Positions 36,270 through 45,640 of a stretch of DNA of 55,390 bases are shown piece after piece. The stretch's first letter is position 1. Each line of letters opens with the position of its first letter. Location of the stretch: NCBI GenBank assembly GCA_030692765.1, contig JAUYUB010000004.1, positions 1 to 55,390 on the forward strand, in the 5' to 3' direction. The translations under genes were made by a program, and so were the position numbers. The notes under the pieces are model-generated. The model saw only the letters and a list, made by a program, of their open reading frames with translations. It did not search any database and was not told the DNA's origin. The stretch comes from Sulfuricurvum sp. (lineage in GTDB: Bacteria; Campylobacterota; Campylobacteria; Campylobacterales; Sulfurimonadaceae).

Positions 36270-38762
36270 ATGAACGATCTGCTAGATAACAGCGAAATTC
36301 ACGATATTAATATAGAAGACACTCTCAAGAGCAGTTATTTGGACTACTCAATGAGCGTCATCATTGGGCGGGCACTTCCCGATGTACGCGACGGACTCAA
36401 ACCGGTTCACCGACGTATTCTTTACGCGATGGACAAACTTAGCCTTTCTGCGGGAGCAAAATACAAAAAATCAGCCCGTATCATCGGTGACGTTATCGGT
36501 CAGTATCACCCACACGGTGACACCTCTGTTTACGATGCATTGGTTCGTATGGCGCAGCCGTTTGCTATGCGTGTGCCGCTTGTAGACGGTCAAGGAAACT
36601 TTGGTTCCGTCGATGGAGATAACGCGGCAGCGATGCGTTATACGGAAGCACGTATGACCCGTTATGCAGGCGAACTACTCAAAGATCTTGAAAAAGACAC
36701 CGTCAATATGGTGGACAACTATGATGGAACGACCCAAGAGCCCGTAGTTCTTCCTACACGTGTACCTAACCTTCTTATCAATGGATCAAGCGGTATTGCA
36801 GTAGGAATGGCCACCAATATTCCTCCACATAACCCGAATGAAGTTCTTAGTGCATTGGTTCATCTTATGGATAATCCGAATGCTTCACTCATCGAGATCA
36901 TGCAGTTTATCAAAGCCCCTGATTTTCCAACAGGGGGAACTATTTACGGCAAAAAAGGGATTTTAGATGCGTATGAAACCGGTCGTGGCCGTATTCGTGT
37001 CCGTGCCAAGACTCATATCGAGAAAAAAGCGAACAAAGACGTTATCGTTATCGATGAACTCCCCTACCAAGTCAATAAAGCACGCTTGATTGAAACGATC
37101 GCTGATTTAGTCAAAGACAAATTTATCGAAGGTATCAGCGAAATTCGTGACGAGTCGGACCGTGAAGGTATCCGTGTCGTTATCGAGCTCAAGCGCGATG
37201 CGATGAGTGAAATCGTCCTCAACAATCTCTATAAATCTACGAATATGGAAACGACTTTTGGGATTATCATGCTTTCGGTCTTCAATCAAGAGCCTCGTAT
37301 TTTCACTCTATTGGAAATGCTGGGTCACTTTATCAATCACCGTAAAACCGTTATTATCCGCCGTACTATTTTTGATCTTGAAAAAGCAAAAGCGCGTGCG
37401 CATATCTTGGAAGGTTTGAAAAAAGCGATCGATATTATCGATGAAGTCATTAAAACAATCCGTGCCTCAGAAAACGAAGAAGATGCAAGAAATAACCTTG
37501 TATCTGAATATGATTTTTCTATTATCCAAGCAACAAGTATCGTTGCAATGAGACTAGGTCGGTTAACGGGTCTTGAAATTGAAAAAATTGAGAATGAGCT
37601 CAGAGAAATTTTGGCGCTCGTTGAATATTTAGAGTCTATTCTTCGTAGTGAAGAAGTACTCAAGGGGATCATCAAAGACGAGTTTATCGAGCTTGTTGAA
37701 CAATTTAATATTCCACGTGTTACCGACATCGAAGACAATTATGATGATATCAATATCGAAGACTTGATTCCAAACGAGCCGATGGTCGTAACCATCAGTC
37801 ACCGCGGATACATTAAGCGTGTACCATTAGCATCGTATGAAAAACAACGTCGCGGCGGAAAAGGCAAAGTTGCCGTCACTACTTACGATGATGATTTCAT
37901 CGAGAAGTTCTATACCTGTAACACCCATGATACACTTATGTTCGTCACCGATCGCGGACAGCTTCACTGGTTAAAAGTATATAAGATCCCTGAGGGTTCA
38001 CGTACGGCCAAAGGTAAAGCAGTTGTTAATCTTATAAATCTCGAAGCCGATGAAAAAATCCGTTCTATCATCCCTACGACCGATTTTGATGACAGCAAAT
38101 CCCTCGTATTCTTTACCCAAAACGGGATCGTAAAACGAACGGCACTCAGCGAGTTCTCTAATGTACGCAGCAACGGCGTACGTGCAATTGTTCTGGATGA
38201 AGACGATGCACTGATTACCGCACACATTGCCAACGAAGAAACCAAATACCTCTTTATTGTTACCAAGTTTGCACAATGTATCAAATTTGAAATCGAAAAA
38301 ACACGTGACCAAGGTCGAAGTACACGTGGTGTTCGCGGTATTAAATTCAAGGTTGAGGGCGACGTAGTTGTTGATGCCAACATCATTAAAAACGATGAGC
38401 AAGAAATCCTCATGGTGAGTGAAAAAGGGATCGGTAAGCGTACAACTGCAGAAGAATACCGCCTCACTAACCGTGCAGGATCGGGTGTAATCGCCATGAA
38501 ACTAAATGCAAAAACAGGAACTACCGTTGTCGGATGTCTCATGGTCGATGAAACGATGGATATGATGGCACTTACTGTTGCAGGTAAAATGATCCGTGTT
38601 GATATGCAAACAATTGCAAAATCAGGACGCAATACCAGCGGTGTTTATATCATCAAAGGCGATGATGTTAAGAGTATCTCACGTTGTCCAAAAACAGAAG
38701 TAGATGAAGAGGATGAAGGCGAAGCCTCTGAAGAAAACGAAGGAACGTTAAATCTGGAATAG
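36270..38762 (+). CDS. gyrA: DNA gyrase subunit A
   Basis: 830 residues from the ATG at 36270 ([17 protein letters not shown]). The active-site tyrosine is in [12 protein letters not shown]; the quinolone region reads [16 protein letters not shown], with Thr at the position equal to E. coli Ser83, as in wild-type Campylobacter, and the downstream Asp intact. The GyrA box (QRRGGKG) near residue 540 is present, so the protein should introduce negative supercoils with GyrB. The C-terminal tail is acidic ([16 protein letters not shown]). flgP follows in the same direction. Confidence 0.97.
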   Translation: MNDLLDNSEIHDINIEDTLKSSYLDYSMSVIIGRALPDVRDGLKPVHRRILYAMDKLSLSAGAKYKKSARIIGDVIGQYHPHGDTSVYDALVRMAQPFAMRVPLVDGQGNFGSVDGDNAAAMRYTEARMTRYAGELLKDLEKDTVNMVDNYDGTTQEPVVLPTRVPNLLINGSSGIAVGMATNIPPHNPNEVLSALVHLMDNPNASLIEIMQFIKAPDFPTGGTIYGKKGILDAYETGRGRIRVRAKTHIEKKANKDVIVIDELPYQVNKARLIETIADLVKDKFIEGISEIRDESDREGIRVVIELKRDAMSEIVLNNLYKSTNMETTFGIIMLSVFNQEPRIFTLLEMLGHFINHRKTVIIRRTIFDLEKAKARAHILEGLKKAIDIIDEVIKTIRASENEEDARNNLVSEYDFSIIQATSIVAMRLGRLTGLEIEKIENELREILALVEYLESILRSEEVLKGIIKDEFIELVEQFNIPRVTDIEDNYDDINIEDLIPNEPMVVTISHRGYIKRVPLASYEKQRRGGKGKVAVTTYDDDFIEKFYTCNTHDTLMFVTDRGQLHWLKVYKIPEGSRTAKGKAVVNLINLEADEKIRSIIPTTDFDDSKSLVFFTQNGIVKRTALSEFSNVRSNGVRAIVLDEDDALITAHIANEETKYLFIVTKFAQCIKFEIEKTRDQGRSTRGVRGIKFKVEGDVVVDANIIKNDEQEILMVSEKGIGKRTTAEEYRLTNRAGSGVIAMKLNAKTGTTVVGCLMVDETMDMMALTVAGKMIRVDMQTIAKSGRNTSGVYIIKGDDVKSISRCPKTEVDEEDEGEASEENEGTLNLE

Positions 38763-38785
38763 TATTTGCTTTAAGTTAAATACTA
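38760..38785 (+). other. AT-rich hairpin after gyrA
   Basis: TAGTATTT and AAATACTA form an 8-bp stem starting at the gyrA stop codon, with a 10-nt loop. It lacks GC pairs and a long T tract, so it is at best a weak terminator; it could tune readthrough into flgP. Confidence 0.4.
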
Positions 38786-38810
38786 TTTAGCCTATTGAAG
38801 GAAATTAACT

Positions 38811-39263
38811 ATGAAGTATTCAGCAGCCTTGGCCTTGCTTTTAAGTATGTCCACATTACAAGCAGGGATTTTAAGCCCTGATGCATCAGGGAAAGTGCGT
38901 TGTGTTTACAGCGGCACCGAAGGTAACTGTGTTGAGCCTACCCTTGAATCAACACATGAGCTTGTTATTACTGTCTTTGGGCAAGGTGTTGCTCCAACAG
39001 TTACAGCATCTCCAGCACAAGCCTATGCACTCGCTAAACGTGCCGCACTTGCTGATGGTTACCGTCAGATTGCGGAGAGAATCAAAGGTGTTCATATTGA
39101 AGGACAAGATTCAGTCAAAAACATGATGCTACAGCGTTCAACGGTTCGTACGTCGGTTGATGCAATGGTACGCGGTGCTAACGTCATGGATACGACATTC
39201 AAAGATGGTTTATGCGAAGTGGAACTCGAAATCGTTCTTTCTTACTCACAATTTACACGCTAA
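38811..39263 (+). CDS. flgP: FlgP-like LPP20-family protein
   Basis: 150 residues with a signal peptide (MKYSAALALLLSMSTLQA). The mature protein carries the LPP20 domain, with AYALAKRAALADGYRQIAER and VDAMVRGANVMDTTF as recognisable parts. In Campylobacter jejuni, FlgP assembles into the outer-membrane basal disk that scaffolds the high-torque flagellar motor. Identification rests on the domain and on the gene order gyrA-flgP-flgQ-flgR-asd, which I recall from C. jejuni. There is no lipobox, although FlgP is often a lipoprotein. The downstream gene overlaps its end by 52 bp. Confidence 0.8.
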   Translation: MKYSAALALLLSMSTLQAGILSPDASGKVRCVYSGTEGNCVEPTLESTHELVITVFGQGVAPTVTASPAQAYALAKRAALADGYRQIAERIKGVHIEGQDSVKNMMLQRSTVRTSVDAMVRGANVMDTTFKDGLCEVELEIVLSYSQFTR

Positions 39264-39616
39264 TTGGCACCTCTGCCCTTTTGGGCGATGAGTATCTCAT
39301 CGGATACCGTCTTACTACCCATAATGCTACTTTAATGTCTGATCGTCTCAGTATTTCTAAATCAATGACACCTTGTTTGGGAGAGAAAAAAGAGACTTTG
39401 TCTTTAACTCGTAACCATTCTCAAACACTTAAATCACTCCTGAATTTTCATGAAGATGAATTTATTGAATTTGCCACACAACAATCCGTCAATCTACGAA
39501 GTCGTCAAGATATTTCAAATCACACTCAGACATCAACGGAGACTATGACACTGCCGACACGGTGTTATGTTGTCGATTTTAATGATGATTTGGTTACAAT
39601 TTCACTATTAAAATAG
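39212..39616 (+). CDS. flgQ: FlgQ-like exported flagellar protein
   Basis: 134 residues. The only usable ATG is at 39212, inside flgP, giving a basic start followed by a hydrophobic stretch (FLLTIYTLIGTSALLG) that reads as a signal peptide. The mature part has no recognised fold. The assignment as FlgQ depends on position between flgP and flgR and on size and export. FlgQ is needed for FlgP stability and motility in C. jejuni. The unusually long overlap suggests strong translational coupling. Confidence 0.55.
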   Translation: MRSGTRNRSFLLTIYTLIGTSALLGDEYLIGYRLTTHNATLMSDRLSISKSMTPCLGEKKETLSLTRNHSQTLKSLLNFHEDEFIEFATQQSVNLRSRQDISNHTQTSTETMTLPTRCYVVDFNDDLVTISLLK

Positions 39617-39629
39617 CTCAAGGGTGTGC

Positions 39630-40784
39630 ATGAAAATTGCGATAGTCGAAGATGATATCAATATGCGTAAATCGCTTGAAATAGCCATGAGTGACTACAG
39701 TGAATATGATGTTCATACGTTTAAAAGCCCTAAAGACGCTCAGAAAAAACTCGACGACAGTTTCGATCTCATCATAAGTGACATTAATATGCCGGGGATG
39801 GATGGTATTGAATTCGTTAAGAGCTTAAATGGAAAATATGAGGTCATCTTTATCACAGGCAATGCCACGTTAACTCGCGCCATCGAGTCCATACAACTGG
39901 GGGTCAAAGATTTTTTACTCAAACCTTTTGCCATTGAAACCCTTATCGCAGCCATACAGCGCAGCGCCAATGTTCAGCAAAAAATCAAAAAAGAGGGCAC
40001 AAAATGCACACTTAAATTAGGTGCCTTTCTTGGAACCTCTCCCGCTTTGGAAAAACTTTTAACGTACATTGATAAAGCAGCTAAAACGGATGCCAGTATT
40101 ATGCTTTTGGGAGAAAGCGGTGTAGGAAAGGAAGTCTTTGCCTGTCATGTCCATAAACAGTCGCCTCGTAATGAGAAACCTTTTATTGCCATCAATATGG
40201 CGGCGATCCCTGAAAACTTGATTGAAAGCGAACTTTTTGGATTTGAAAAAGGTTCTTTTACCGATGCGACAGAGACAAAAATCGGTCAATTTGAACTGGC
40301 CAATGGCGGAACCCTTTTTTTAGATGAAATCGCAGAAATGCCCTATGCGCTTCAAGCCAAACTTTTAAGGGTATTGCAAGAACGTGAAATTCGCCGTCTT
40401 GGTTCCTCAAAAAGTACCAAAATAGATGTTCGTATTATCACCGCTACTAATGCAAATTTACAGCAAAACATTACTGATGGAAAATTCAGAGAAGATCTTT
40501 ATTATCGTTTAAATACTATTCCGCTAAGTATTCCTCCACTACGGGAACGATGTGAAGAAATAATCCCCATTGCTACTGCTATATTGGAACAAAACTGCGT
40601 TCAATACGGCTTTACTTCTAAAGTATTTGACCCGAAAGCCATTGAAGCTCTGGAACTCTATACGTGGCCAGGAAATATACGAGAACTAATCTCTGTTGTA
40701 GAACGATCAGCTATATTAAGCGACAGTGACACAATACATGTTGAGGACCTTTTCTTAGAAGCAAGAGGGTTTGGAAGAGTTTAA
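39630..40784 (+). CDS. flgR: NtrC-family flagellar regulator FlgR without DNA-binding domain
   Basis: 384 residues from the ATG at 39630 (MKIAIVEDD). A receiver domain (phospho-Asp in LIISDINMPGMDG) is followed by a sigma54-interacting AAA+ domain: Walker A GESGVGKEV, Walker B GGTLFLDEIAEM, and an arginine-finger region FREDLYYRLN. The sigma54-contact loop reads GSFTDA instead of GAFTGA. The protein stops shortly after WPGNIRELISVVERS; the usual C-terminal Fis-type helix-turn-helix is missing, as in Helicobacter pylori FlgR. It would activate sigma54 flagellar genes from solution with the kinase FlgS, which is not in this window. Confidence 0.88.
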   Translation: MKIAIVEDDINMRKSLEIAMSDYSEYDVHTFKSPKDAQKKLDDSFDLIISDINMPGMDGIEFVKSLNGKYEVIFITGNATLTRAIESIQLGVKDFLLKPFAIETLIAAIQRSANVQQKIKKEGTKCTLKLGAFLGTSPALEKLLTYIDKAAKTDASIMLLGESGVGKEVFACHVHKQSPRNEKPFIAINMAAIPENLIESELFGFEKGSFTDATETKIGQFELANGGTLFLDEIAEMPYALQAKLLRVLQEREIRRLGSSKSTKIDVRIITATNANLQQNITDGKFREDLYYRLNTIPLSIPPLRERCEEIIPIATAILEQNCVQYGFTSKVFDPKAIEALELYTWPGNIRELISVVERSAILSDSDTIHVEDLFLEARGFGRV

Positions 40785-40806
40785 AGTCTTCAAAGTCCCC
40801 ATGCGC

Positions 40807-40812
40807 TATAAT
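40807..40812 (+). promoter_or_regulatory. -10 element before asd
   Basis: TATAAT in the context GCGCTATAATCGCG, 41 bp before the asd ATG, which has TTGAGG as its ribosome-binding site. No good -35 is visible. It probably begins the asd-yqhA-hemE transcript. Confidence 0.5.
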
Positions 40813-40852
40813 CGCGTTTTTATTTGATATCAACGCTACTTGAGGATTTTTC

Positions 40853-41881
40853 ATGAAACTTTATAATGTTGCCATAGTTGGTGCAACCGGTGCCGTAGGG
40901 GAAGAAATTTTACGCGTACTTGAAGAGATCGATTTTCCATATGCTAAAATAGTCCCTCTCGCAAGCGCTAGAAGTGCAGGAAATACTGTAAGTTTTAACG
41001 ATCAAGAGCTCGTCATTCAAGAGCTGACTTCAACCATCTTTGATGAAGAAAAGATTGAAATCGCACTATTCAGTGCAGGCGGAAGTATCTCTGCAGAATT
41101 TGCCCCTTATGCTGCAGCGGCAGGTGCCGTTGTGATTGATAATACGAGCCACTTTCGCATGTACGATGATGTTCCACTCGTTGTTCCTGAAGTCAATCCT
41201 GAAGACATTGCTCAGTGGAAAAATCGGGGTATTATCGCCAATCCTAACTGCTCGACCATTCAGATGGTCCAAGCACTCAAACCTCTTGATACAGCTTACG
41301 ACCTTGTACGTATCGATGTCAGTACCTATCAAGCAACATCGGGTGCCGGTAAATCTGCTATGGAAGAGTTAGTGGAGCAAATGCAGGCATTTTTCGCATT
41401 TACACTCGATGATACAGAACCAAAAAAATTCCCTCATCGCATCGCTCTCAATGCTATTCCACAAATTGATTCTTTTACCGATACAGGCTATACCAAAGAA
41501 GAACTCAAAATGGTGAATGAAACTCAAAAAATCATGCACAAAGAAATCGAAGTAAGTGCAACCTGCGTACGTATCCCGACATTACGGGGTCATGCTGAAA
41601 CGTTAACACTGACTTTTGATGGTGCAGTGGATGCAAATGAAGCACGTGAGCTATTGCGTAAATCCCCTAATATCATCGTTCTTGATGAGCCAAGCGAAAG
41701 CCTTTACCCAATGCCTTCTATGTGCATGGATCAAAACGAAACCTTTGTCGGACGCATTCGCAGTGACTTGTACCGTGATAACGTCCTTCATATGTGGGTT
41801 GTTGCCGATAACCTTCGTGTCGGTGCTGCGACCAATGCCGTACGAATTGCCCAAAAATGGGTAGAGATGCAAGGAGCATAA
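40853..41881 (+). CDS. asd: Aspartate-semialdehyde dehydrogenase
   Basis: 342 residues, normal length. The NADP-binding VGATGAVGEEIL starts near residue 10, the catalytic Cys is in ANPNCSTIQM near 128, and the C-terminal RVGAATNAVRIAQ is typical. The enzyme reduces aspartyl phosphate to the semialdehyde, the branch point to lysine/diaminopimelate, threonine and methionine. It is 3 nt before the yqhA-like gene and follows flgR as in C. jejuni. Confidence 0.96.
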   Translation: MKLYNVAIVGATGAVGEEILRVLEEIDFPYAKIVPLASARSAGNTVSFNDQELVIQELTSTIFDEEKIEIALFSAGGSISAEFAPYAAAAGAVVIDNTSHFRMYDDVPLVVPEVNPEDIAQWKNRGIIANPNCSTIQMVQALKPLDTAYDLVRIDVSTYQATSGAGKSAMEELVEQMQAFFAFTLDDTEPKKFPHRIALNAIPQIDSFTDTGYTKEELKMVNETQKIMHKEIEVSATCVRIPTLRGHAETLTLTFDGAVDANEARELLRKSPNIIVLDEPSESLYPMPSMCMDQNETFVGRIRSDLYRDNVLHMWVVADNLRVGAATNAVRIAQKWVEMQGA

Positions 41882-41883
41882 TC

Positions 41884-42408
41884 ATGCATTTATTAGAGAA
41901 GCTATTTGAGCAAGGTATTTGGAGCTCACGACTGATTATTGTTTTGGCCGTAGTCTTTGGTTTGATTGGTGCTGTTTTACTTTTTGCTATTGCCAGTTTT
42001 GATATCTTTCACACCATGCAATACGTCATCAGCGTCTATGCTACTGGCGCACACCCTGAACATTTTCATGAAGAAGTTGTCGGCGGTATCATCGGTGCGG
42101 TTGATTTGTATCTTATCGGTGTGGTTATGATTATCTTCTCATTTGGTCTGTATGAGCTGTTTATCTCCGATATCGATCCTGCAAAAGATGAAGATGGTCA
42201 TGAAAATCAGCTACTCGCCGTCCATTCACTCGATCAGCTCAAAGACAAAATCTCCAAAGTCATCGTGATGGTCCTCGTCGTCGGATTTTTTCAAAAAGTG
42301 GGACATACTGTTTTCACCGGCGCATTGGAGCTTCTGTATCTCGCCCTCTCCATCACAGCGGTTGCTGTTGGTCTGTATTTTTTAAGCAAAGTTGGTCATC
42401 ATGAGTAA
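41884..42408 (+). CDS. UPF0114 (YqhA-like) membrane protein
   Basis: 174 residues from the ATG at 41884, which directly follows the asd stop. Four membrane segments (about 16-40, 62-90, 118-138 and 144-165) and the pair [24 protein letters not shown] match the UPF0114/YqhA family, whose function is unknown. The gene overlaps hemE by 8 bp (ATGAGTAA), so the three genes are translated together. Confidence 0.85.
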   Translation: MHLLEKLFEQGIWSSRLIIVLAVVFGLIGAVLLFAIASFDIFHTMQYVISVYATGAHPEHFHEEVVGGIIGAVDLYLIGVVMIIFSFGLYELFISDIDPAKDEDGHENQLLAVHSLDQLKDKISKVIVMVLVVGFFQKVGHTVFTGALELLYLALSITAVAVGLYFLSKVGHHE

Positions 42409-43441
42409 AATTTTTGTCGATGCGTGTTTTGGTAAAGAGACTCCTTACACTCCCGTATGGATGATGCGCCAAGCGGGACGTTATCTTCCTGAGTACATGG
42501 CGGTTCGTCGTCGTGCCGGTAACTTTCTCAACCTCTGCCACGCGCCTGATATGGCAGCAGAAGTCACGATTCAACCACTTGATATTGTCGGTGTCGATGC
42601 TGCAATTCTTTTTAGCGATATTTTGGTTGTCCCTAATGAAATGGGGATGCAGCTTGATTTTGTCAATGGCGAAGGCCCTGTTTTTGAAAAACCTATTAAA
42701 ACTGAAGAAGATTTGGACGCTCTTATCGGCGGAGATGAAGCGGCTTCAAAACTCACGTATGTTTACGAAACCATCAAACTTTTACGCGCACAGCTTGATG
42801 CACGCGGCGATGACAAAGCATTGATCGGTTTTACAGGAGCACCGTGGACATTGGCAACGTACATGATCGAAGGACATGGGACAAAAACTTATAATGTATG
42901 TAAAAAAATGATGTACTCCAATCCAGAACTTCTTCATAAAATTTTGCGTAAAGTGACCGATGTTATCAAACTTTATATGGAAAAACAAATACAATCCGGT
43001 ATCGATGTCGTGCAAATCTTTGACAGCTGGGCTGCAGCAATCGAGCCTGCAAAATACGATGAGTTTTCATGGAGCTATATGGTAGAGATCGCAGAGTATT
43101 TAAAAGAAAAATACCCGCACATCCCTGTCATTATGTTCCCAAAAGGGATTCCGGCCTTTTTAGATAAAGTGTATGGAAACTTTGATGTATTTGGTGTCGA
43201 CTGGAGCACTCCAATGGCATTGGCAAAAGAAAAACTTGGGGATCGTTACGTCCTTCAAGGGAATATGGAACCATGCCGTTTGTACTCAAAAGAACAAACC
43301 ACTTCATCTGTAGAAGAGATCCATAACATCATGGGTGGTAAGCGCCATATTTTCAATCTAGGGCATGGTATCTTACCCGATGTTCCTGTTGAAAATGCCC
43401 AACACTTTGTCCGTGAGTGTCAAAGAGTAAGTAAAAAATAA
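42401..43441 (+). CDS. hemE: Uroporphyrinogen decarboxylase
   Basis: 346 residues from the ATG at 42401. The signature [15 protein letters not shown] near residue 18, [26 protein letters not shown] and the late [12 protein letters not shown] are all present. It decarboxylates uroporphyrinogen III to coproporphyrinogen III in haem synthesis. The start overlaps the preceding membrane-protein gene and the radical SAM gene begins 1 nt after its stop. Confidence 0.97.
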   Translation: MSKIFVDACFGKETPYTPVWMMRQAGRYLPEYMAVRRRAGNFLNLCHAPDMAAEVTIQPLDIVGVDAAILFSDILVVPNEMGMQLDFVNGEGPVFEKPIKTEEDLDALIGGDEAASKLTYVYETIKLLRAQLDARGDDKALIGFTGAPWTLATYMIEGHGTKTYNVCKKMMYSNPELLHKILRKVTDVIKLYMEKQIQSGIDVVQIFDSWAAAIEPAKYDEFSWSYMVEIAEYLKEKYPHIPVIMFPKGIPAFLDKVYGNFDVFGVDWSTPMALAKEKLGDRYVLQGNMEPCRLYSKEQTTSSVEEIHNIMGGKRHIFNLGHGILPDVPVENAQHFVRECQRVSKK

Positions 43442-43442
43442 G

Positions 43443-44396
43443 ATGAGTACGATCTTCGGTCCTGTGCATTCACGCCGTTTTGGCGTATCGCTTGGGATTG
43501 ATCTCTCTGCCTCTACCAAACAATGCAATTTTGACTGTCTTTACTGTGAACTCTCCCCCATGCAGGCCATCACCCAGCAACATGACATCACTCCTGTAAA
43601 AGTAATTCTCGCCGATTTAACGCAGGCACTGACCCAGCATCCCGATATTGATGTCATCACTCTTACCGCCAATGGCGAACCGACCATGTATCCCTATCTT
43701 GATGAACTCGTGGATGCTATCAATATTCTAAAAGCAGATAAAAAGACCCTCATTCTCTCTAACAGTGCATCTCTTAGCGATGAAAAAGTATTTAATACGC
43801 TGCTCAAGCTCGACGAAGTCAAGCTCTCTCTCGATGCCGCCACCCATGATATTTTTCATAAAATCGACCGCCCGGCAGAGGGGATCGAGATTGCTGCCAT
43901 CATCCAAGCCATCGAAAGCTTTTCTCATATTTTTACAGGAAAACTTTTTATTGAGATTCTCTTTGTACGAGGAGTCAACGACACCGCCCAAGAGGTATCT
44001 GCGCTTAACCAAGCCCTTATGCACGTTAAATGTGACCGAATCGACCTCGGAACCATTGACCGCCCTCCTGCTTATGCAGTAAGCGGATTAAATTTTCAAG
44101 AACTCTACGCAATCTCCCAATGGTTTGATCCCTCTTTGCCTATCCATATTGTATCGCGTACCCATGCAGCAGCGACTCCAAGCAGTTATAGTGCAGATGA
44201 AATACTCACCACCCTGGACAAACGCCCCCTCACCCAAGAAGACATCGAAGCCCTTTTTGACGAGAGTTCTAAAAAACGTCTTCAAACGCTTATCAATGAG
44301 AATAAAATCACCCATATTGAACGTTCAAATGTTCTTTTTTACCTTCCCAAACAAAATAGTGAAAGAAAACGCCAAAAATCTACTGTAAATCCTTGA
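43443..44396 (+). CDS. Radical SAM protein (COG0731-like)
   Basis: 317 residues. The Fe-S cluster motif is CNFDCLYC near residue 29, in the form CxxxCxxC, and TLTANGEPTMYP forms the S-adenosylmethionine site. The N-terminal IFGPVHSRRFGVSLGIDLS is typical of COG0731 enzymes related to wyosine-type tRNA or cofactor modification. The C-terminal 80 residues resemble a small helical domain with KRLQTLI. Reaction and substrate unknown. The stop codon lies inside the tRNA-Asn promoter. Confidence 0.85.
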   Translation: MSTIFGPVHSRRFGVSLGIDLSASTKQCNFDCLYCELSPMQAITQQHDITPVKVILADLTQALTQHPDIDVITLTANGEPTMYPYLDELVDAINILKADKKTLILSNSASLSDEKVFNTLLKLDEVKLSLDAATHDIFHKIDRPAEGIEIAAIIQAIESFSHIFTGKLFIEILFVRGVNDTAQEVSALNQALMHVKCDRIDLGTIDRPPAYAVSGLNFQELYAISQWFDPSLPIHIVSRTHAAATPSSYSADEILTTLDKRPLTQEDIEALFDESSKKRLQTLINENKITHIERSNVLFYLPKQNSERKRQKSTVNP

Positions 44397-44421
44397 CAAT
44401 TCAGCTAAAGGCCACTATAAT
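44393..44421 (+). promoter_or_regulatory. tRNA-Asn promoter
   Basis: TTGACA (44393-44398) and TATAAT (44416-44421) are both perfect and 17 bp apart. The -35 overlaps the TGA of the radical SAM gene. Strong promoter for the tRNA starting 19 bp later. Confidence 0.85.
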
Positions 44422-44439
44422 TACGGCCTCTTAAAACAT

Positions 44440-44514
44440 TCCGGATTAGCTCAGCGGTAGAGTAGGTGACTGTTAATCACTTGGTCACTGGTTCGAATCC
44501 AGTATCCGGAGCCA
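44440..44514 (+). tRNA. tRNA-Asn (GUU)
   Basis: 75 bases with encoded CCA. Acceptor TCCGGAT/ATCCGGA pairs perfectly, discriminator G, anticodon loop CTGTTAA with anticodon GTT, T arm ACTGG/CCAGT. It marks the boundary between conserved genes on the left and the variable glycan locus on the right. Confidence 0.96.
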
Positions 44515-44642
44515 CCTCTTTTAAATCAATCACAAAAAACTTCCAATATTTCACTCATTCTTATTTACTAAATTAATTTTCATACCATAACGGAAAACAA
44601 AAAAAATTCAGATATTCTTCCAAAAAAGAAAAGGATACTCTT

Positions 44643-44921
44643 ATGGAACAAAACGAAATTGGATTTGATACTATGAGCATTGTTCAAAAAATAAATGCTA
44701 TTGATAAAATTATAGATGATAAGATTAGAGCATATTTGCAAGCAGATGGTGGGGATTTAGATTTTATTGAGCTAAAAGAGACAAACGGATTAACCGATAT
44801 CTATATTTCCTATGTAGGTGCTTGTGGTTCATGTGATAGCTCAGGCGGGACTCTCACGTCTATCCAAAGAATTTTGAATGGACAGCTTGAAACGAACAAT
44901 ATAAGAGTTTACGCCATTTAA
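44643..44921 (+). CDS. Nfu/NifU C-terminal-type Fe-S scaffold protein
   Basis: 92 residues. The NifU-like domain contains AYLQADGGDLDFIELKE and the cluster-binding CGSC in VGACGSCDSSGGTL near residue 60. Nfu proteins hand Fe-S clusters to apoproteins. AAAGGA precedes the ATG. It stands alone after tRNA-Asn. The 12 residues before MSIVQKINAI are not part of the family, so a shorter start is possible. Confidence 0.85.
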   Translation: MEQNEIGFDTMSIVQKINAIDKIIDDKIRAYLQADGGDLDFIELKETNGLTDIYISYVGACGSCDSSGGTLTSIQRILNGQLETNNIRVYAI

Positions 44922-44945
44922 TTAAGCAATTATGGGGCTATTGTA

Positions 44946-45479
44946 GTGGGTGGTTTTGCCGGTGGAGACGAGGGAGGATACTGGGATATTGATATTCTTC
45001 CTACGTCAATGGATCAACAAAATGATAATCAATCGGAAAATTTCAGTATAAAAAAATCCGATATAGAAATCGGTGACTCAATTTACAGTATCAAAGCTCA
45101 TGCAAGAGTAAAAAGTCTCTCTGGTTGGATACGTGTAGAAGATTTGTACGACACAATCACCTTCGTACCTGACGAGTGTAAAACTTTTACCATTGAGGGA
45201 TGTGATAACATTCCTTTAGAATCCAATACTATTTACAAAGCCTTTTTGGCACTTTATGACTTTACGAATGACTCAGACATTTTAGATTTTTTTTATACCC
45301 ATAAAGTGGTCGTGACCAAACGTATTCCTCCTTCAGCCGGTCCAGGCGGAAGCGCTTCCGATGCGGCAGCCTTTATCCGCTTGGTTAAAGAAGTATGTAA
45401 TCTCATACTAAGCACAGATGAACTTGCAAAGATAGGTAGCTCAATAACCCCTGACATCCCCTTTTTTATCTATAATTAA
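44946..45479 (+). pseudogene. ispE: Degenerate, truncated ispE copy
   Basis: 177 residues from a GTG. From about residue 50 the sequence resembles Campylobacterota IspE (4-diphosphocytidyl-methyl-erythritol kinase): KAHARVK, WIRVEDLYDTITFVP, NTIYKAFLAL, HKVVVTKRIP and SASDAAAFIRL. Defects are visible. About 20 residues are missing after KAHARVK, the glycine-rich ATP loop reads AGPGGSASDAA instead of AGLGGGSSDAA, and the frame ends at PFFIYN, where intact enzymes continue for about another 100 residues. The N-terminal 50 residues are unrelated and acidic. The kinase is essential for isoprenoids, so a functional ispE should exist elsewhere. Confidence 0.7.
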
Positions 45480-45487
45480 TACCCTAA

Positions 45488-45640
45488 GCACAATTGCACT
45501 ATAATCTTTTACAATTAAAAAGTTTTGGAAGTATCAGGAAGGGGATCGTTTTAGCCAAAGAAAATACGATTTTACATAAACAGCTTAAAGTCTTTTTAGA
45601 GTATTATTTCAGACTATTTAACCATTGGAAGGACAACTGA
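45488..45640 (+). pseudogene. 3' remnant of an unrecognised gene
   Basis: An open stretch with no ATG ends at a TGA directly before the GTG of the GT32 gene. It reads HYNLLQLKSFGSIRKGIVLA and then KENTILHKQLKVFLEYYFRL with a final FNHWKDN, a protein-like amphipathic sequence. A TATAAT (45500-45505) lies within it and may start the glycan transcript. A 48-residue peptide from TTG 45494 is formally possible but would overlap that -10. I favour a gene tail left by recombination. Confidence 0.4.

Noticed and set aside
37964-38632. Long open frame opposite to gyrA
   Set aside because: Ser/Arg/Thr-rich antisense shadow of a highly conserved gene, no ribosome-binding site and no family resemblance.
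38760-38785. Hairpin after gyrA as a true terminator
   Set aside because: Stem is AT-only apart from one pair and lacks a T tract; kept only as a weak element.
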